A stretch of DNA of 64,000 nt from Viscum album (Eukaryota; Streptophyta; Magnoliopsida; Santalales; Viscaceae). Where the stretch lies: contig OY728120.1 of the NCBI GenBank assembly GCA_963277665.1, forward strand, positions 939,349,195 to 939,413,194. The letters are read 5' to 3'. The notes beneath the pieces are model-generated. The model worked only from the letters and a program-made list of their open reading frames with translations, had not been told where the DNA came from and did not search any database. The position numbers and the translations under genes were made by a program. Below, in pieces: positions 11,102-23,181 of this stretch (position 1 is its first letter; each line of letters opens with the position of its first letter).

Positions 11102-11157
11102 TTTAACACCTCAACCCTTATGGTTAATTATTTTAAATTATTTTAAATTATTTTGAT

Positions 11158-11490
11158 TGTTATTATTATTATTCCTACCATTAAGAAAATTAATGATGTC
11201 ATTATGATTATATGATTACTAATATTATTATTAATGTGGTCATTAAAAAAATTATTATTATTATTAAAATGGTTATTATTATTATTATTGGAAGTTCTGT
11301 TATTATTATTTTTATTATTAAGAATTTACATTAATTTTTTTAAATGGTGGTTAAAAACACTTTTAATATTTTTTATGATTAAATTGTTATTAATGATTTC
11401 ACAATCTAAAATGACATAAATAAAATTTTTATTTATGATTATTATTATTTTTAGTGTTGTTGTTGTTATTATTATTATTATTATGAAATG
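11158..11490. repeat. ATT-type microsatellite block in the LTR
   Basis: Repeated ATT/TTA triplets, reproduced in the partner LTR at about 16408-16735. They explain the leucine- and isoleucine-rich chance frames here. Confidence 0.85.
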
Positions 11491-11499
11491 AGGAAACCC

Positions 11500-11840
11500 T
11501 AGGGGATGTCCCCCCCCCTTCTCCCCATCACGCCTATAGTGCACAATCCCCCCCCATCACATTACCTCCAGGATGTCTCCACCCCGTCCTGGTGGCCCCC
11601 TCCTCTCGGAAGACAGCCTCCTCCCGGCACAACGTGCCTCCTCCTGGTCAGCCTGTTCCTAGCAGCGGCCTGACCTCCCTCCCCCTCACACCACACCAGA
11701 CCTCCAGCTTGCTGACATGTTCCCCAGTCTGACCAGCCTAATGCACCCTTCTCCCGGCAGCCCGATTCCCTTCCCGATGTGGCTAGCTTCCAGCACAAAC
11801 CCAATCCCCCCTTTTCAATGCCTCTGCCTCCTCTCTGATG
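11500..11840. other. C-rich block in the LTR of element B
   Basis: A pyrimidine- and C-rich stretch (CCCCCCCC runs, TCCTCCCGGCA) in an otherwise AT-rich LTR, repeated in the 3' LTR at about 16760-17110. Open frames on the minus strand in both copies (11562-11843; 16614-16925) share only a short HYRR-GEK patch. I do not call a gene. Confidence 0.5.
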
Positions 11841-12816
11841 CATGGACTCCTCTCCTTTAGTATATTTCTATTCCAATTTTTGTGTTTTCTTCAAATTAAC
11901 CAAAACCTAATACCTTTATTTTTCATTCTCTCATTATTCCCATTGATTAGAGTTTGTGGTTGGTATGTTGGGTGTTGTTGATCTTTCCTAAGAAGCATTG
12001 TTGTGTCTGCACTTGGTTTTAGGTAGGAGAATCTAGGTTTTTTATTTTTCGATTCATTTTGTTGACATTTAATTATTCAAATTATTTATTTTATCTGATT
12101 TACAGCTTTATTTTACTCTTCATTGGTCTTATATGATGTTTTTAAATTGTTAGAGGTTGTTAAAATAAAGGTTTTAGTGCATTTCTTTAAACATGATTTT
12201 CTGCACCAATGCGAATAGATTTTGATTAATAACCATAATTGTATCAATAAATCTTGGTATGAGGTTTGAAATCTTGATAATTATTATTTCAAAAAATCTT
12301 TTTATGTGTTTATGAACCCAAAATATTTTATAAAATGCCTTTGCTCATTTAAATTGGAAATGTGTCTTTAATGAAATTTTTAGACCTTTTTGAAGTTGTG
12401 AGGGTATTCCTTGATTGGATAAAATTGGTCCTTGGGGTGATTCTTTAATTATGTTGATATTTTTATGCACTTGGTGTGTTGATAAAATTTGATGTGATCT
12501 TTTAAAAAAATTGATGTGATTTTGGGGGTGTTTCCCTTATTTATGTTTTATAAAAATGATGAAAATGTGATTTGGGATTTATTTGTAAACTTTTAGAATT
12601 TTTTAGGGTTGGTTTTTTGAAATGTATCTTGATTTCTTTCTTTGGATTAATTTTATTTTAGGTATTTGGGGTGTTTTTGAATCCTGAGGATTTATCGTTG
12701 GGAGTTGTAGTCAGTTTTGAAGGCGCGCACACATATTCCCAGGTATGGATAGGTATAGATATATTTATCTTCTATGTGTTTGTTCCTTCATGGCGTAGGT
12801 AACACGTGCATTAGTT

Positions 12817-12857
12817 TAAATATATATATATATATATGTGTATATATATATATATAT
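12817..12857. repeat. TA dinucleotide microsatellite
   Basis: An alternating TA run broken by TGTG in the 5' LTR. The 3' LTR has only a short ATATATAA at the matching place (about 18086), so the repeat changed length after insertion. Confidence 0.85.
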
Positions 12858-14198
12858 GGAAGTTCATGTGTGCAAGTGAGCTGTTGTTTGAGTTAGAAAT
12901 CATGGCATGACCATTGTTTGTGGTAGGTGTTTCCATCGTTTCTATCTTTTTAGAGCTTTCCATTGTCACTTTCATGATTTATTTCAATTTATAAATGTTA
13001 TTCGTACCTTTATAATCATGATAGTTAATTCATTATAGTGTTTTTATGATGTTTAGAATTGTTAAAATAGCTTTAAAATATTTCCTTGATTATGTGTAGG
13101 TGTTTCCATTCCATGCTCCCATTTTTAATCTATTTAATGCTTTTTTTTCTTAATTAAATGTTTGATTATGTTTCAAGCCTCTATTATGTTTATAGTTAAC
13201 TTATGGTAGTGTTTTATTGTTGAATTATTTGATTAAAAATGGATTTTAGGATGCTCCTCTACTTATGCACATGTTTATGCCTTACCAACTTGGTTGGAAC
13301 AAAATGACTTTATCTTCAAATGGTATTGTTGGATGTCTTGAGTGGTGTTTTCATGTTGAAACATTTTATGGAACTTTTTTGTCCTGCATTGGTTTGTTTT
13401 ATGGAACATAGTGTTTTTTTGGAAATTATTTCATGTGTCTTTTTGGAGGTTCAATGTGCCATTAGATGTTGGAACATCCATGGGGCACTAGGTTCACACA
13501 TGGACATTCCCTCAAATGGTTTTGTAAATGGTATACTTAATTATTTACTTTTCTTATTTACTTTCAGTTATACCTGTTAGTTTATTTCTAGTTTGTACTA
13601 TTTATTTATTTCTTTTAGCATGACCTTCATCTTCCTGTCTTGGTTTTGTTTATAAAATGGAAAATGGTTTTTGGAAATGGTACGTATTGTGTGTTGGATT
13701 TTTATTTTAAATAATAAAAACATGTTTCTTATATTAAAATGTGAAACCCCTATTTTGTAGAGATATTTCAAACTGGTGATTATGGACTGATTTAGAAAAG
13801 AGAACTTTTTGATTCAGTGGTTTATTCTTGGCATCCCTACTGAGCATCTCGGTACTCATGCCTATTATATATTTCCTGTTGAAGGTTTAGTTTCTTATTT
13901 AGGTTCCTGGTTTAGCTGCTCAATGTTGGATCAAGATTGGTTCTGAGTTGGATGGTGACCTAGATGGTCACAAGAAGGTATGTACAGTTTATTTTCTTTC
14001 TGGTGCTAGTTTTATTTTTACCATCAGTTTTTATTAATCTGGTTATTATTTTTCAGGGTCCAAATAATTCCCAATGGTTAAATTTTGATACCTGAAACTA
14101 GTTACCGGCTTGTGGGGATCAGTAACTCACCTAGGGCCATGTCGTAGACTATCTCGGGTGATCGGTTTAGGCTCGAATAGGGTTGGTTAGTGAAAAAA

Positions 14199-14210
14199 TG
14201 GTATCAGAGG
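14199..14210 (+). other. Primer-binding site of element B (initiator tRNA-Met type)
   Basis: TGGTATCAGAGG lies 3 bp after the 5' LTR end. It matches the plant initiator tRNA-Met primer site except for the final base, and fixes the element on the + strand. Confidence 0.9.
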
Positions 14211-16376
14211 AGGACCTTGATATTTAGGGAGTTATGTAGATGGAGATTAGTACTTTTGGGGCTCATGAGGTTGGTTAAAAGTCAGTACCTGATCACCACT
14301 ACTCATGATGAGACCTGAGCTACCAGAGGTAGTCTAGGATTTGAGCCTTTTGTCTTGGGTTTTTTTTTGGATTGAGGGATGAAAATAGAGGTGAATCAAG
14401 TAATTTTGTGGCCTCATATGGGGTGGTGGACCATGTGGATTCCAAGTGCCCGGTTCAAAGTCCTATTAGTGTCATTCCTTATGTGGGGAATGGCTCACCA
14501 CCATGTCGTTCGATTAGGTATAGACATTATTTCCACATTCTGATAGTCATTTGTTGGATGTGTTTTATTTTGATTTCATTTGATGTGGGTATTTATTAAA
14601 AATGAATGTAGTTTTAAAATGGAAAATAGTTTCTTTCAAATTATTTTGAAATTAGTGAAGTGGGTTTTTAAAAAGGAAGTGTTTCGATTTGGATAGTTTT
14701 TTATGTGTTTGTATTTGATAAGTAAAAGAGATGTTTAGACCTTGTAATTCTTTATGGAGGGTCACATGTGCTTAGGGATGTACTAAGAGTGTGTGGGGGA
14801 ACTTTTATGTGGATAATGTAAGTGGGATTGGATGAACATACTCGTGACGGTTCATAAGATACCATAGGTGAGTTTTAAAATTAAAAAGAAATGGTGGTTT
14901 TTGGAAAAGTAATTATTGCTTGTGTTTTTATATGTTTGGCTTATGAGATTGTTTCCTTTGTCTTGAGTTGTTGATTTGATTGAGTTTTGGCTTGATACTG
15001 ATTTTAGTTGTATTTTTCATGTTGTTCGGATTATGTCACCCAAAAAGGTTGCTAATGTTGCCAGTGATTCATGCCCAATTTCTAATTCCTCTCAGATTTT
15101 TCTTGTCCCTCAAGGAATTTGAGGTCTTTTAGAAGTATTAGAGTGGTTTGATAGGAGTAGAGCATGTCTTCGGGTGGATGGGAACTCCCAATGTTGTTAA
15201 GGTTCGTATCATCTCATGTTTATTTGAAAGTATAGTTATGGACTAGTAAAGATAGGATTTCTCATCATCGTTAGAGTTTGGGGTTTAGTTGTTGGGGTGT
15301 AGTTGTTGGAGTTTGGATCTCACGAAGGTTCCCCATCTGACAAGGAGTGCATGTTAGAGGAACCTCTCTCCAAGAATCTATATCTGTCGATACCAGCTCC
15401 TAGTTTTTCGGACCTTTCTCTTCTGTTCCACCAGTATGGCTAGTTCGGGCATTCTAATCCATCATGTCGTTTCCCTCTGAAAATATACCACCACTGCGGT
15501 CATTTGAATCATCCGAAGGAATAAGGAGTTAGGGAATGGAGGATGTGAATACTTGACTGTGAGTCAAGAGATGATTCAAAAATCAGGGCCCTAGCCATAG
15601 GTCTTAGGGTGAAGCTCGTGCATAGTCATGAGTTGCCAAGGGTGTGTGGAACCTCAGTATGGATCATGTTTTCAACTTTGGGGTGGAAATATCCAAAGCT
15701 TCCTTGTTCTAGTTGCTTCATCATTTTAATATCATCCTTTTTGTGGCGGTGTGATGAGCTCTTTCTACTGTAATCCAAGTAGCCTTATTTTCTCCTAGTG
15801 TGGATTTCAAATCATTCATTTTCCTTGAAGGGTTTTGGGCCCATGAATAAATAGACTCATTTTAGTTTTGAGTTGGTGTCAACTATGTTCATTAGGGTTA
15901 TTTTTTGTTCCATTTAATTAATGGGTAGTGTTTCTGGGTCGTTTCTATGTTTAGGCGCCACTCTATGGGTTTTCCTCTAGTGTGTTTCTATCTTTTAGTG
16001 GATTCCTCCATATAGTGTCCGGGTGTTCTGGTTTTCCCTATAATATTTTTAATCCAAGTGGTGGAGTGGCTCCATTAGCATTGAGAAATTAGGTCGAGTT
16101 CTGTTTGGGAGTTTCTGTGTTGGCCCCCAGGGGGGTGTGTTCGGAATTAAAGGTTTCTGTGTTATTGTAATTATTATGGTGGGTAGAACCCTCTTGTATC
16201 CTCCCCTCGTTCTTCTTCTTTAGTTTATTCTTGAATTTTTTAGGTGTGACGTGTGTTGGGAATGGCCACCTTGAGGATCTCGATTTCCTTCAACTTTGTT
16301 TGGTCATGGACACGAGTTGTGTTAGTGGTGGGCCTGGTGACTTTCTAGGGGTAGAAAGTTTTGTGGTGGGGATATT
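14211..16376 (+). other. Short internal region of element B
   Basis: About 2.2 kb between primer-binding site and 3' LTR, with no RT, RNase H, protease or integrase motif found. A GTGGTGGGGAT polypurine-like tract lies at 16363-16373. Gag-like remnants lie near 15033-15522 and are listed separately. Confidence 0.6.
15033..15530 (+). pseudogene. Possible gag remnant of element B
   Basis: A start codon at 15033 opens MSPKKVANVASDSCPISNSS and stops after 29 residues at 15120. The lysine-rich start and position after the leader are like gag N-termini of plant gypsy elements. Near 15490-15522 the bases read YHHCGHLNHPKE, resembling a broken CCHC zinc knuckle. If real, gag lost its main body or is out of frame. 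The assignment rests on short matches and could be wrong. Confidence 0.35.
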
Positions 16377-19300
16377 TTTCACACCTTGACCCTTGTGGTT
16401 AATTATTTTAAATTATTATTATTATTATTATTATTATTCCTATCATTTAGATAATTAATTATGTCATTATGATTATATGATTATTAATATTATTATAAAT
16501 GTGGTCATTAAAAATTTTGTATTATTAATATTATTATTTTTAGAAGTGTTATTATTATTATTTTTATTATTAATAATTTCATTAATTTTTTTAAATGGTG
16601 GTTAAAAACACTTTTAATATATTTTTATGATTAAATTGTTATTAATGACTTCATGATTTAAAATGAAATAAATAAAATTTTGATTTATGATTATTATTAT
16701 TATTAGTGCTATTATTATTATTATTTTTATAATTATAAAAAAAATGAGGCAACCCTTGGGGGGAATCCCCCCACCCCTCTTCTCCCCTTCACGCCTGTAG
16801 TGCTCGAGCCCCTCCCCCAACCCCCATCTTGTCGGCCTCCGCGACATCGGCTCCCCCTCCTGGTGGCCCCATCCTCCCAGCGGCCAGCCTCCTCCCGACG
16901 CGTTGTGCCTACTCCTAGCTAGCATGTTACTAGAGGCGGCCTAACCTCCCTCCTCATGCTGCCCTAGACCTCCATCTCACCGACATGTTCCTGGGTCCGA
17001 CCATCCTGCTCTGGCCTCCTCATAGCGGCCTGATTCCCTTCATGGAATGACCAACTTCCAGCGCAAACCCAAACACGCCTTCGTAGTGCCTCCACATCCT
17101 CTCTATCACATGGACTCCTCTCCTCTGGTATATTTATGTTCCAAATTTGTTTTTTTCTTCAAATTAACCAAAACCTAATACCTTGATTTTTCATTCGCGC
17201 ATTATTCTCATTAATTACAGTGTGTGGTTGGTATGTTGGGTGTCGTTTGTCTTTCTGTGGAAGCATCATTGTGTCTGTACTTGGTTTGAGGTAGGAGAAT
17301 CTAGGTTTGTCATTTCCGATCCATTCCATTGACATTTCATTCCTAAAATTATTTATTTTATCTGATTCACATCTTTATTTTACTCTTCATTAGTCTGTTG
17401 TGGTGTTTTTAAATTGTTAGAGGTTGTTAAAATATAGTTTTTATTTCATTCCTTTAAACATGCTTATCTGCACCAATGTGAAAGGAGTTTGATTTATACC
17501 CCTTGTTGTATCAATAAATTTTTGTATGTGGTTCACAATCTTAATAACGCTTTTTTCAAAAAATATTTTTAGGTGTTTATGAACCCAATTTATTTTATAA
17601 AATGTTTTTTCTCATTTAAATTGGAAATACATCTTTATTGAAATGTTTAGACCTTTGTGAAGTTGTGATGGTATTCGTTGATTGGTTAAAATTGGTCCTT
17701 GGTGTGATTCTTTAATTATTTTTATGTTTTTATGCACTTTGGGTGTTGATAAAATGTAATGTGTGATTTTAAAGTAAATTGATTTGATTTTTGGGTTGTT
17801 TCCCTTAGTTTTGTTATATAAAAATGATTAAAATGTGATTTGGGTTTTAATTATGAACTTTGTGATTTTGTAGGGTTGGTTTTGGAATTGTATCTTGATT
17901 GATTTGTTTGGATTAATTTTATTTTATGTATTTTTGGTGTTTTTGAGTCCCAAGGATTTATCGTAAGGAGTTGTGGTCAGTTTTGAAGGTGCACACGCAT
18001 ATTCCCAAGTATGGATATGTATAGATATATGTATCTTCTGTTTGTGTGCTACCTCATGGCACGAGTAACACGTGCATCATTTTAAGGATATATATAAGTG
18101 TGTGTGAGAGAGCGAGCTACTGTTTGAGTTTGAAAGCATGGCCAGACCATTGTTTGAGGTAGGTGTTTCCATCATTTCCCTCTTTCCGGAGATTTACATA
18201 GGCACTTGCATAATTTCATTCAATTTATAATTGTTATTCATACCTTTATAAGCATGATAGTTAATTAATTGTAGTGTTTTCATAATGGTTAGAATTGTTA
18301 TAAAAAACTTTGAAATAGTTCCTTTAATATGTGTAGGTGTTTCCATTCCGTTCTCCCATTTTTAATCCATTTAATGCTTATGTTTTCTTAATTAAATATT
18401 ATATTATGTTTTTCACCTCTATTATGTTTATAGTTAACTTATGGTAGTGTTTTCTTGTTTAATTATTTGATTAAAATGGATTTTAGGATGATCCTCTACT
18501 TATTCACATGTTTATGCCATGCCAACTTTGTTGGAACTAAATGCCTTTATCTTTAAATTCTATTGTTGGATGTCTTGACTAGTATTTTCTTATATAAAAA
18601 TTTTATGGAACTTTTTTGTCCTGTGTTTTTTGGTTTAATGGAACTTATTGTTTTTTTGGAAATGATTTCACTTGTCTCTTTGGAGGTTCGATGCGCCATT
18701 AGATGTTAGAACATCCACGGGTGCACTAGGTGCACACATGGATATGCCCTCAAATGAAGATGGTTCTTTGAATTGGTATTTTTCTCAAAACCTCAGTTTT
18801 CTAAGCAGATCTTGTTTTATAAATGTTTTTGGTCTCTTCATGTGGCTCTTTAAATTAGTTTGAAAAGAAATCCATGAGTATATGCATGTTTGGGTTTTTT
18901 TGTATGTTTTGTTGAGTATGTGGTGCAAGGGGTTGTTTGGTTTGTTTTTACGAAATTGTAAATAGTATTTCTAAAGACTTTTATAGTGATTCTTTGAAAC
19001 TTGGAACCTAGAGACCTATTTGGTTTTTAAATACAAAAGTGGTGTTTTGAGTTGTTTAAAAGAGCTTGTGCAATATTTTCTTAAAGGAATTTGATTATGT
19101 AAAACAAAAGGCCCAGTTGAAAACTCTAAAGTGTTTTATAAAGTGGTTTTGAAAATTAAATGATGTGACAGCCAGATTGGAACTTTGTATGTTTGACATG
19201 TATGCATATATAAATAAGTATATGGGGTTATCTTATCTAGGGTAACCCTTTTATGGATAAATTCATAGGAAGTTTCCGTGTTTGGGGTAGGAAAGTGAGG

Positions 19301-20258
19301 CGACGACTAGTGAGTTGAGTCACACGTGTGAGGGCCTCCTACTTACACAGTGATATAACCACAATCGGTTCCTGGGAATCTTTTAGATGATTGAATGATA
19401 GTTTCTGATCAACCCCGATTAGATGGGTAGGTACCCCCTAGATTTATTTTTAGTTCAGTCGGGCTTCTCCACTAGATTTGGTCTGTTTTGGGAGGCCATT
19501 TGGTTATAGAATTAGGTGATTCACCATATGTCGGTAGGTGGTTCCATACTAAGTATGTCCAGGGGTCTTTTAGAGATGTTTAGGATCACCCATGGTTACT
19601 TAATTATTTACTTTTCTTGTCTACCTTCAGCTATACCTGTTAGTTTATTTTTAGTTTTTACTGTTTATTTATTTCTTTTAGCATGGCGTTGGCCTTCCTA
19701 TATTTGTTTTGTTTATAAAATGAAAAATGGTTTTGGAAATGGTATGCAGTGTGTGTTGTATTTTTCTTTTAAATAAGAAAAAAATGATCCTTATATTAAA
19801 ATTTGAAGACACTATTTTATAGTTTTATTTAAAACTGTTGTTTATGGACTGCTTCAGAAAAGATAACTTTTGGATTCAGTGGTTTATCTTGGCATCCCTA
19901 CTAAGCATCTCGATGCTCATGCCTATTATATCTTTCCATTTTCAGGTTCAGTTTCTTATTCAGGGTCCTAGTTCAGCTGCTCAATGTTGGATCAGGCTTG
20001 GTTTTGAGTTGGATGGTGACCTAGAAGGTCACAAGGAGGTATATGCAGTTTATTTTCTTTCCGCTGCTAGTTTTATTTTTATTGTTAGTTTTTAATTTAT
20101 CTGGTTATCTTTTTTTCATGGTCTAAATCGTTCCCAATGGTTAAATTTTTATGCCCAACACAAGTTTCCAGCCTGTGGGGATTGGGAATGCCCCTCAAGC
20201 CATGTCATGGACCTGCTCAGGTGACCGGTTCAGGTTTGACCTAGGTTGGTTCGTGACA
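16377..20258 (+). mobile_element. 3' LTR of element B
   Basis: It starts TTTCACACCTTGACCC, matching the 5' LTR start, and ends GGTTCGTGACA. At 3882 bp it retains a segment (about 18757-19600) absent from the 5' LTR. The CTAAGCATCTCGATGCTCA motif at 19901-19919 pairs as AGCAT/ATGCT; the other LTR has a weaker version at 13841-13858. Small frames inside (18672-18863, 19516-19776) show no recognisable product. Confidence 0.9.
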
Positions 20259-20263
20259 ATGAT
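20259..20263. repeat. Target site duplication of element B (right)
   Basis: ATGAT, identical to 11097-11101. Confidence 0.85.
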
Positions 20264-21063
20264 CATTTGACCAAGGAAATTACTGACATTCACTTTCTTG
20301 TTTCATTTTTGTACTCATTAACTTTCCCATGAAATATTCAATTTTTTGTGATCATTAGACATTAAATTTTCCCTAAATATCCGTATTATTTATAATGTAT
20401 TTACTTATTGCTTGAGTCATAACTCATTTCTATATATGATATTTTACTTTTATTGTTATTTTATTGACTGTGGAAATATATATAATATGTATTCTTTCTT
20501 CAATACGGACATTTAATGGTAAGGAATATTGATTCATGAATTAAATCAATCATTTGATATATGAGGCATGATTTGGACCTGCAATGATGGGTGGGTCCCA
20601 CTATTATATATCCCTTTGATGAATCGGTTGGTCTCATGATGAAAATCAGTAAGCTATCATTAAATAGGTTTCTACATGTAGTTTTAAACCATCTTGTGAA
20701 AGTTTTTGATGGTAGAGGTATCATGATGCCTAGGATCATGGAATCTAATAATTAGGAATTTTCTTTCATTAAAAATTTAGTTATCATTATCCATGAGATT
20801 TATATGATGATATTATCTCTAGATGCATTTCATTCTTGGACTATTGATGAAGTGGGATTTTTTTCAGTTATTTAACTTTCCATATTGTTTATGCCTTATA
20901 TAATTTTGATATCCAAGTTATTGATTAAATGGAATGTTTGTTCAGTTATTTACCTTTCTATATTGATTATTCATAATTAATTTATGATATCTTACACAGT
21001 AATTAACCCTTACTAATCATTTGAGCTCAACCTTATTTTGTTCCTTTCCCCAAGATTCCATGA
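20264..21063. other. Unassigned DNA between elements B and C
   Basis: AT-rich, stops in all frames, no motif recognised. It was contiguous with sequence ending at 11096 before B inserted, so it may be more of the old LTR that starts at 7449. Confidence 0.4.
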
Positions 21064-21461
21064 TGTTCTTACGGCCCCCTCTCTCCAAAGATATTTCAAT
21101 GAGGGGAGAGATATAACAACCCCAAAATATCACCTTCAGTAGGCCCTGGGTTAGTGACTAGCACCAAGGGTATAAAAATATCATGTTTTGGAGGCATTAC
21201 CCTCAATAATAAAAATATGATTGAGAGATGAGATGAATCAGACAAAATAATCTCCATGACATATATATAAGAAATCCAAAATAATCATCTCATAATGCAT
21301 GTGTAAATAAAATTTATACATATAAAGTTCTCTAAAGTAAATCCCTAAAATAAAAACTAATGCAGGAATACGGAAATTGTCCAAAGTTCTGAGCTACTAA
21401 TTTCTAGCACAGTCCAAGAAGTCCTCCTGGAAACTTGAAAATCTGTTTTACAAGCGTAGGG

Positions 21462-21481
21462 TGAGCATACAGGTATAATCA
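21462..21481 (-). promoter_or_regulatory. TGAG...CTCA-type motif in LTR C
   Basis: On the minus strand CCTACTGATTATACCTGTATGCTCACCC lies about 400 bp before the LTR end. The 5' LTR copy is at 46961-46980, and the + strand copy in the truncated LTR is at 63051-63070. It corresponds in position to the hairpin of family A at 5719. Confidence 0.5.
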
Positions 21482-23181
21482 GTAGGAAAAACCATATTCT
21501 CTCATTCACATGTGAAAATAGAACACTAATTAACCCATGAAAAAATAGTAGAACCTATAGAACCTACACAGGTATACTAACCAAACCCATCCTCATCATG
21601 GTTCACTCACCAAATAACTCATCCAAGTATAATAACGTAATGTGAATCCTATTGATGAAGGGTACCCTGAACCACTTTACAATAGATTTTCTACTCTCAC
21701 ACCTTAACATTGTATGTCTTGGCCCTCCCACATCTTTCAAATAACAACACATCACATCACATCCCACCCATAGACACCTAGGACATCATATCACATCATA
21801 TCTCATAACCAGTGTAGCTGGGTATCATGAACATGAATGACATCAACCTTGTTCCCTCCTCCAACCATCCATGACCCCCACCATAAGATATCTCATCACA
21901 CCTCACCTTAAGACACTTGTTCTATCACATATCATCACACAAAATTTAGACAATGGGACTTTTTACTTATGTCCATCATTACCCATGCATATCACTAATG
22001 CCAGGAAGTGGGAGTTGGGAAGAATGGGTATCCATCTACCTATCCTTCAACTGGGATGTTGGTAAAAACACCACTAATATATATCTATATATGTGTGTTT
22101 GTGTGTGGGGGGAGGGGGGTAAACACATGGTTCTTGACATAGGTGGGGTGTACAGAGAAATCAAAAGAAAATAAAATGTATATATGATAGCTACACAAAA
22201 TCCCACCCTAGAGGTTTAAAATAAAGGTACCAAACAACTCGTAACTTTCCCTCACTTACTACTACCTCTAAATACATAAAACCCCACAAAATACTATAAT
22301 CCACAAACCAAATTCAATTTAATTTCAATTTATTAATTATCTATTATCAAACCATTTCAATTGAAATATCATGTTCATTAAATATTTTCCAGCCCATTAA
22401 TATATATTTAACATCCCACCATTTAAACTAAATAGCCTATTATAGCTCATTATTCTATTATAAAATATGTTCTAATTCTAATACTACTCAGGAAACAATA
22501 AGAAAACACAATAGGAATCAAAACTCAACATCACAACAACTACATCCAATTCCACCTTTTATCACATCACAGCCACTTTTCAAGCCTTCCTACACAACCA
22601 CACTTCAACCACCATCACGGCCTCCCTGCAAAATAACATCACATCCACTTCCCCCACACACATTAGAATAAAGCCACTTCCCATGCATCGTATCATCAAA
22701 TCCAAGCCACAATACAAATTTTCATCCACAAACATGTTATAGCACACACATAGTGTTTTCCAAAGTGGGAATAGGGGCTTTCATTCAATTCCACTTCTTT
22801 ATTTAAGGGTGTTATCATAGAATTCAAATATCCTAGTTCGACCACTTAATTACTTTAGTATAAGTGCTTAAACATTTATTTATAGTGGTTTCACAACAAT
22901 CACATAACATGGGAATCACACCATATATACAAACCATAAAAAGAGGGCAAACTAGTTACCATGATCATCAGCGACACAACAACATAGATAGATCCAATAT
23001 CAAAATATCAAAAGGTTGTAAAATAATACAAAAAATCCCCTTACCCTTGCCAAATTCATTTAACCAGTTAATTTATATTTTTTAATTTTGATGAAAACTT
23101 TCTACATAGATAAACATAAGAACCCTACCCTGCATGATACATATAAGGAATAAATGAAGGAATTTCTACCTGGAATAAAAA

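Larger units (their letters stand above)
11102..14195 (+). mobile_element. 5' LTR of element B
   Basis: It begins TTTAACACCTCAACCC (not the usual TG) and ends GGTTAGTGAAA. It is homologous to 16377-20258 along its length: ATT-repeat block, C-rich block, a segment with GTAGGAGAATCTAGG, and the CTACTGAGCATCTCGG motif. At 3094 bp it is about 790 bp shorter than its partner; the missing part lies at about 13530, corresponding to 18757-19600 of the 3' LTR, so a deletion here is likely. Confidence 0.88.
11102..20258 (+). mobile_element. LTR retrotransposon B, complete from end to end
   Basis: Two homologous LTRs, a primer-binding site after the 5' LTR, a polypurine-like tract before the 3' LTR and a perfect 5-bp target duplication define the element. 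The internal part is only about 2.2 kb and has gag-like debris but no RT, RNase H or integrase, so it is either a non-autonomous derivative or a large deletion. The LTR end (GTTCGTGACA) and the CTACTGAGCATC motif are related to those of families A and C, suggesting a chromovirus relative. Confidence 0.85.

Noticed and set aside
7449..14195. A single 6.7 kb 5' LTR for element B starting at TGTAACACCCC
   Set aside because: Homology with the 3' LTR begins only at 11102, and ATGAT flanks 11102 and 20258. The 7449 start belongs to an older LTR.
11562..16925. Conserved minus-strand gene in the LTRs of B
   Set aside because: The two frames share only a few residues and sit in C-rich low-complexity DNA. 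LTR homology alone explains it.
21112..21180. + strand LTR start TATAACAACCCC after a GAGGGGAGAGA polypurine-like tract
   Set aside because: Alignment with the sister LTR (46568) and with 63360-63486 shows this is inside the 3' end of a minus-strand LTR.
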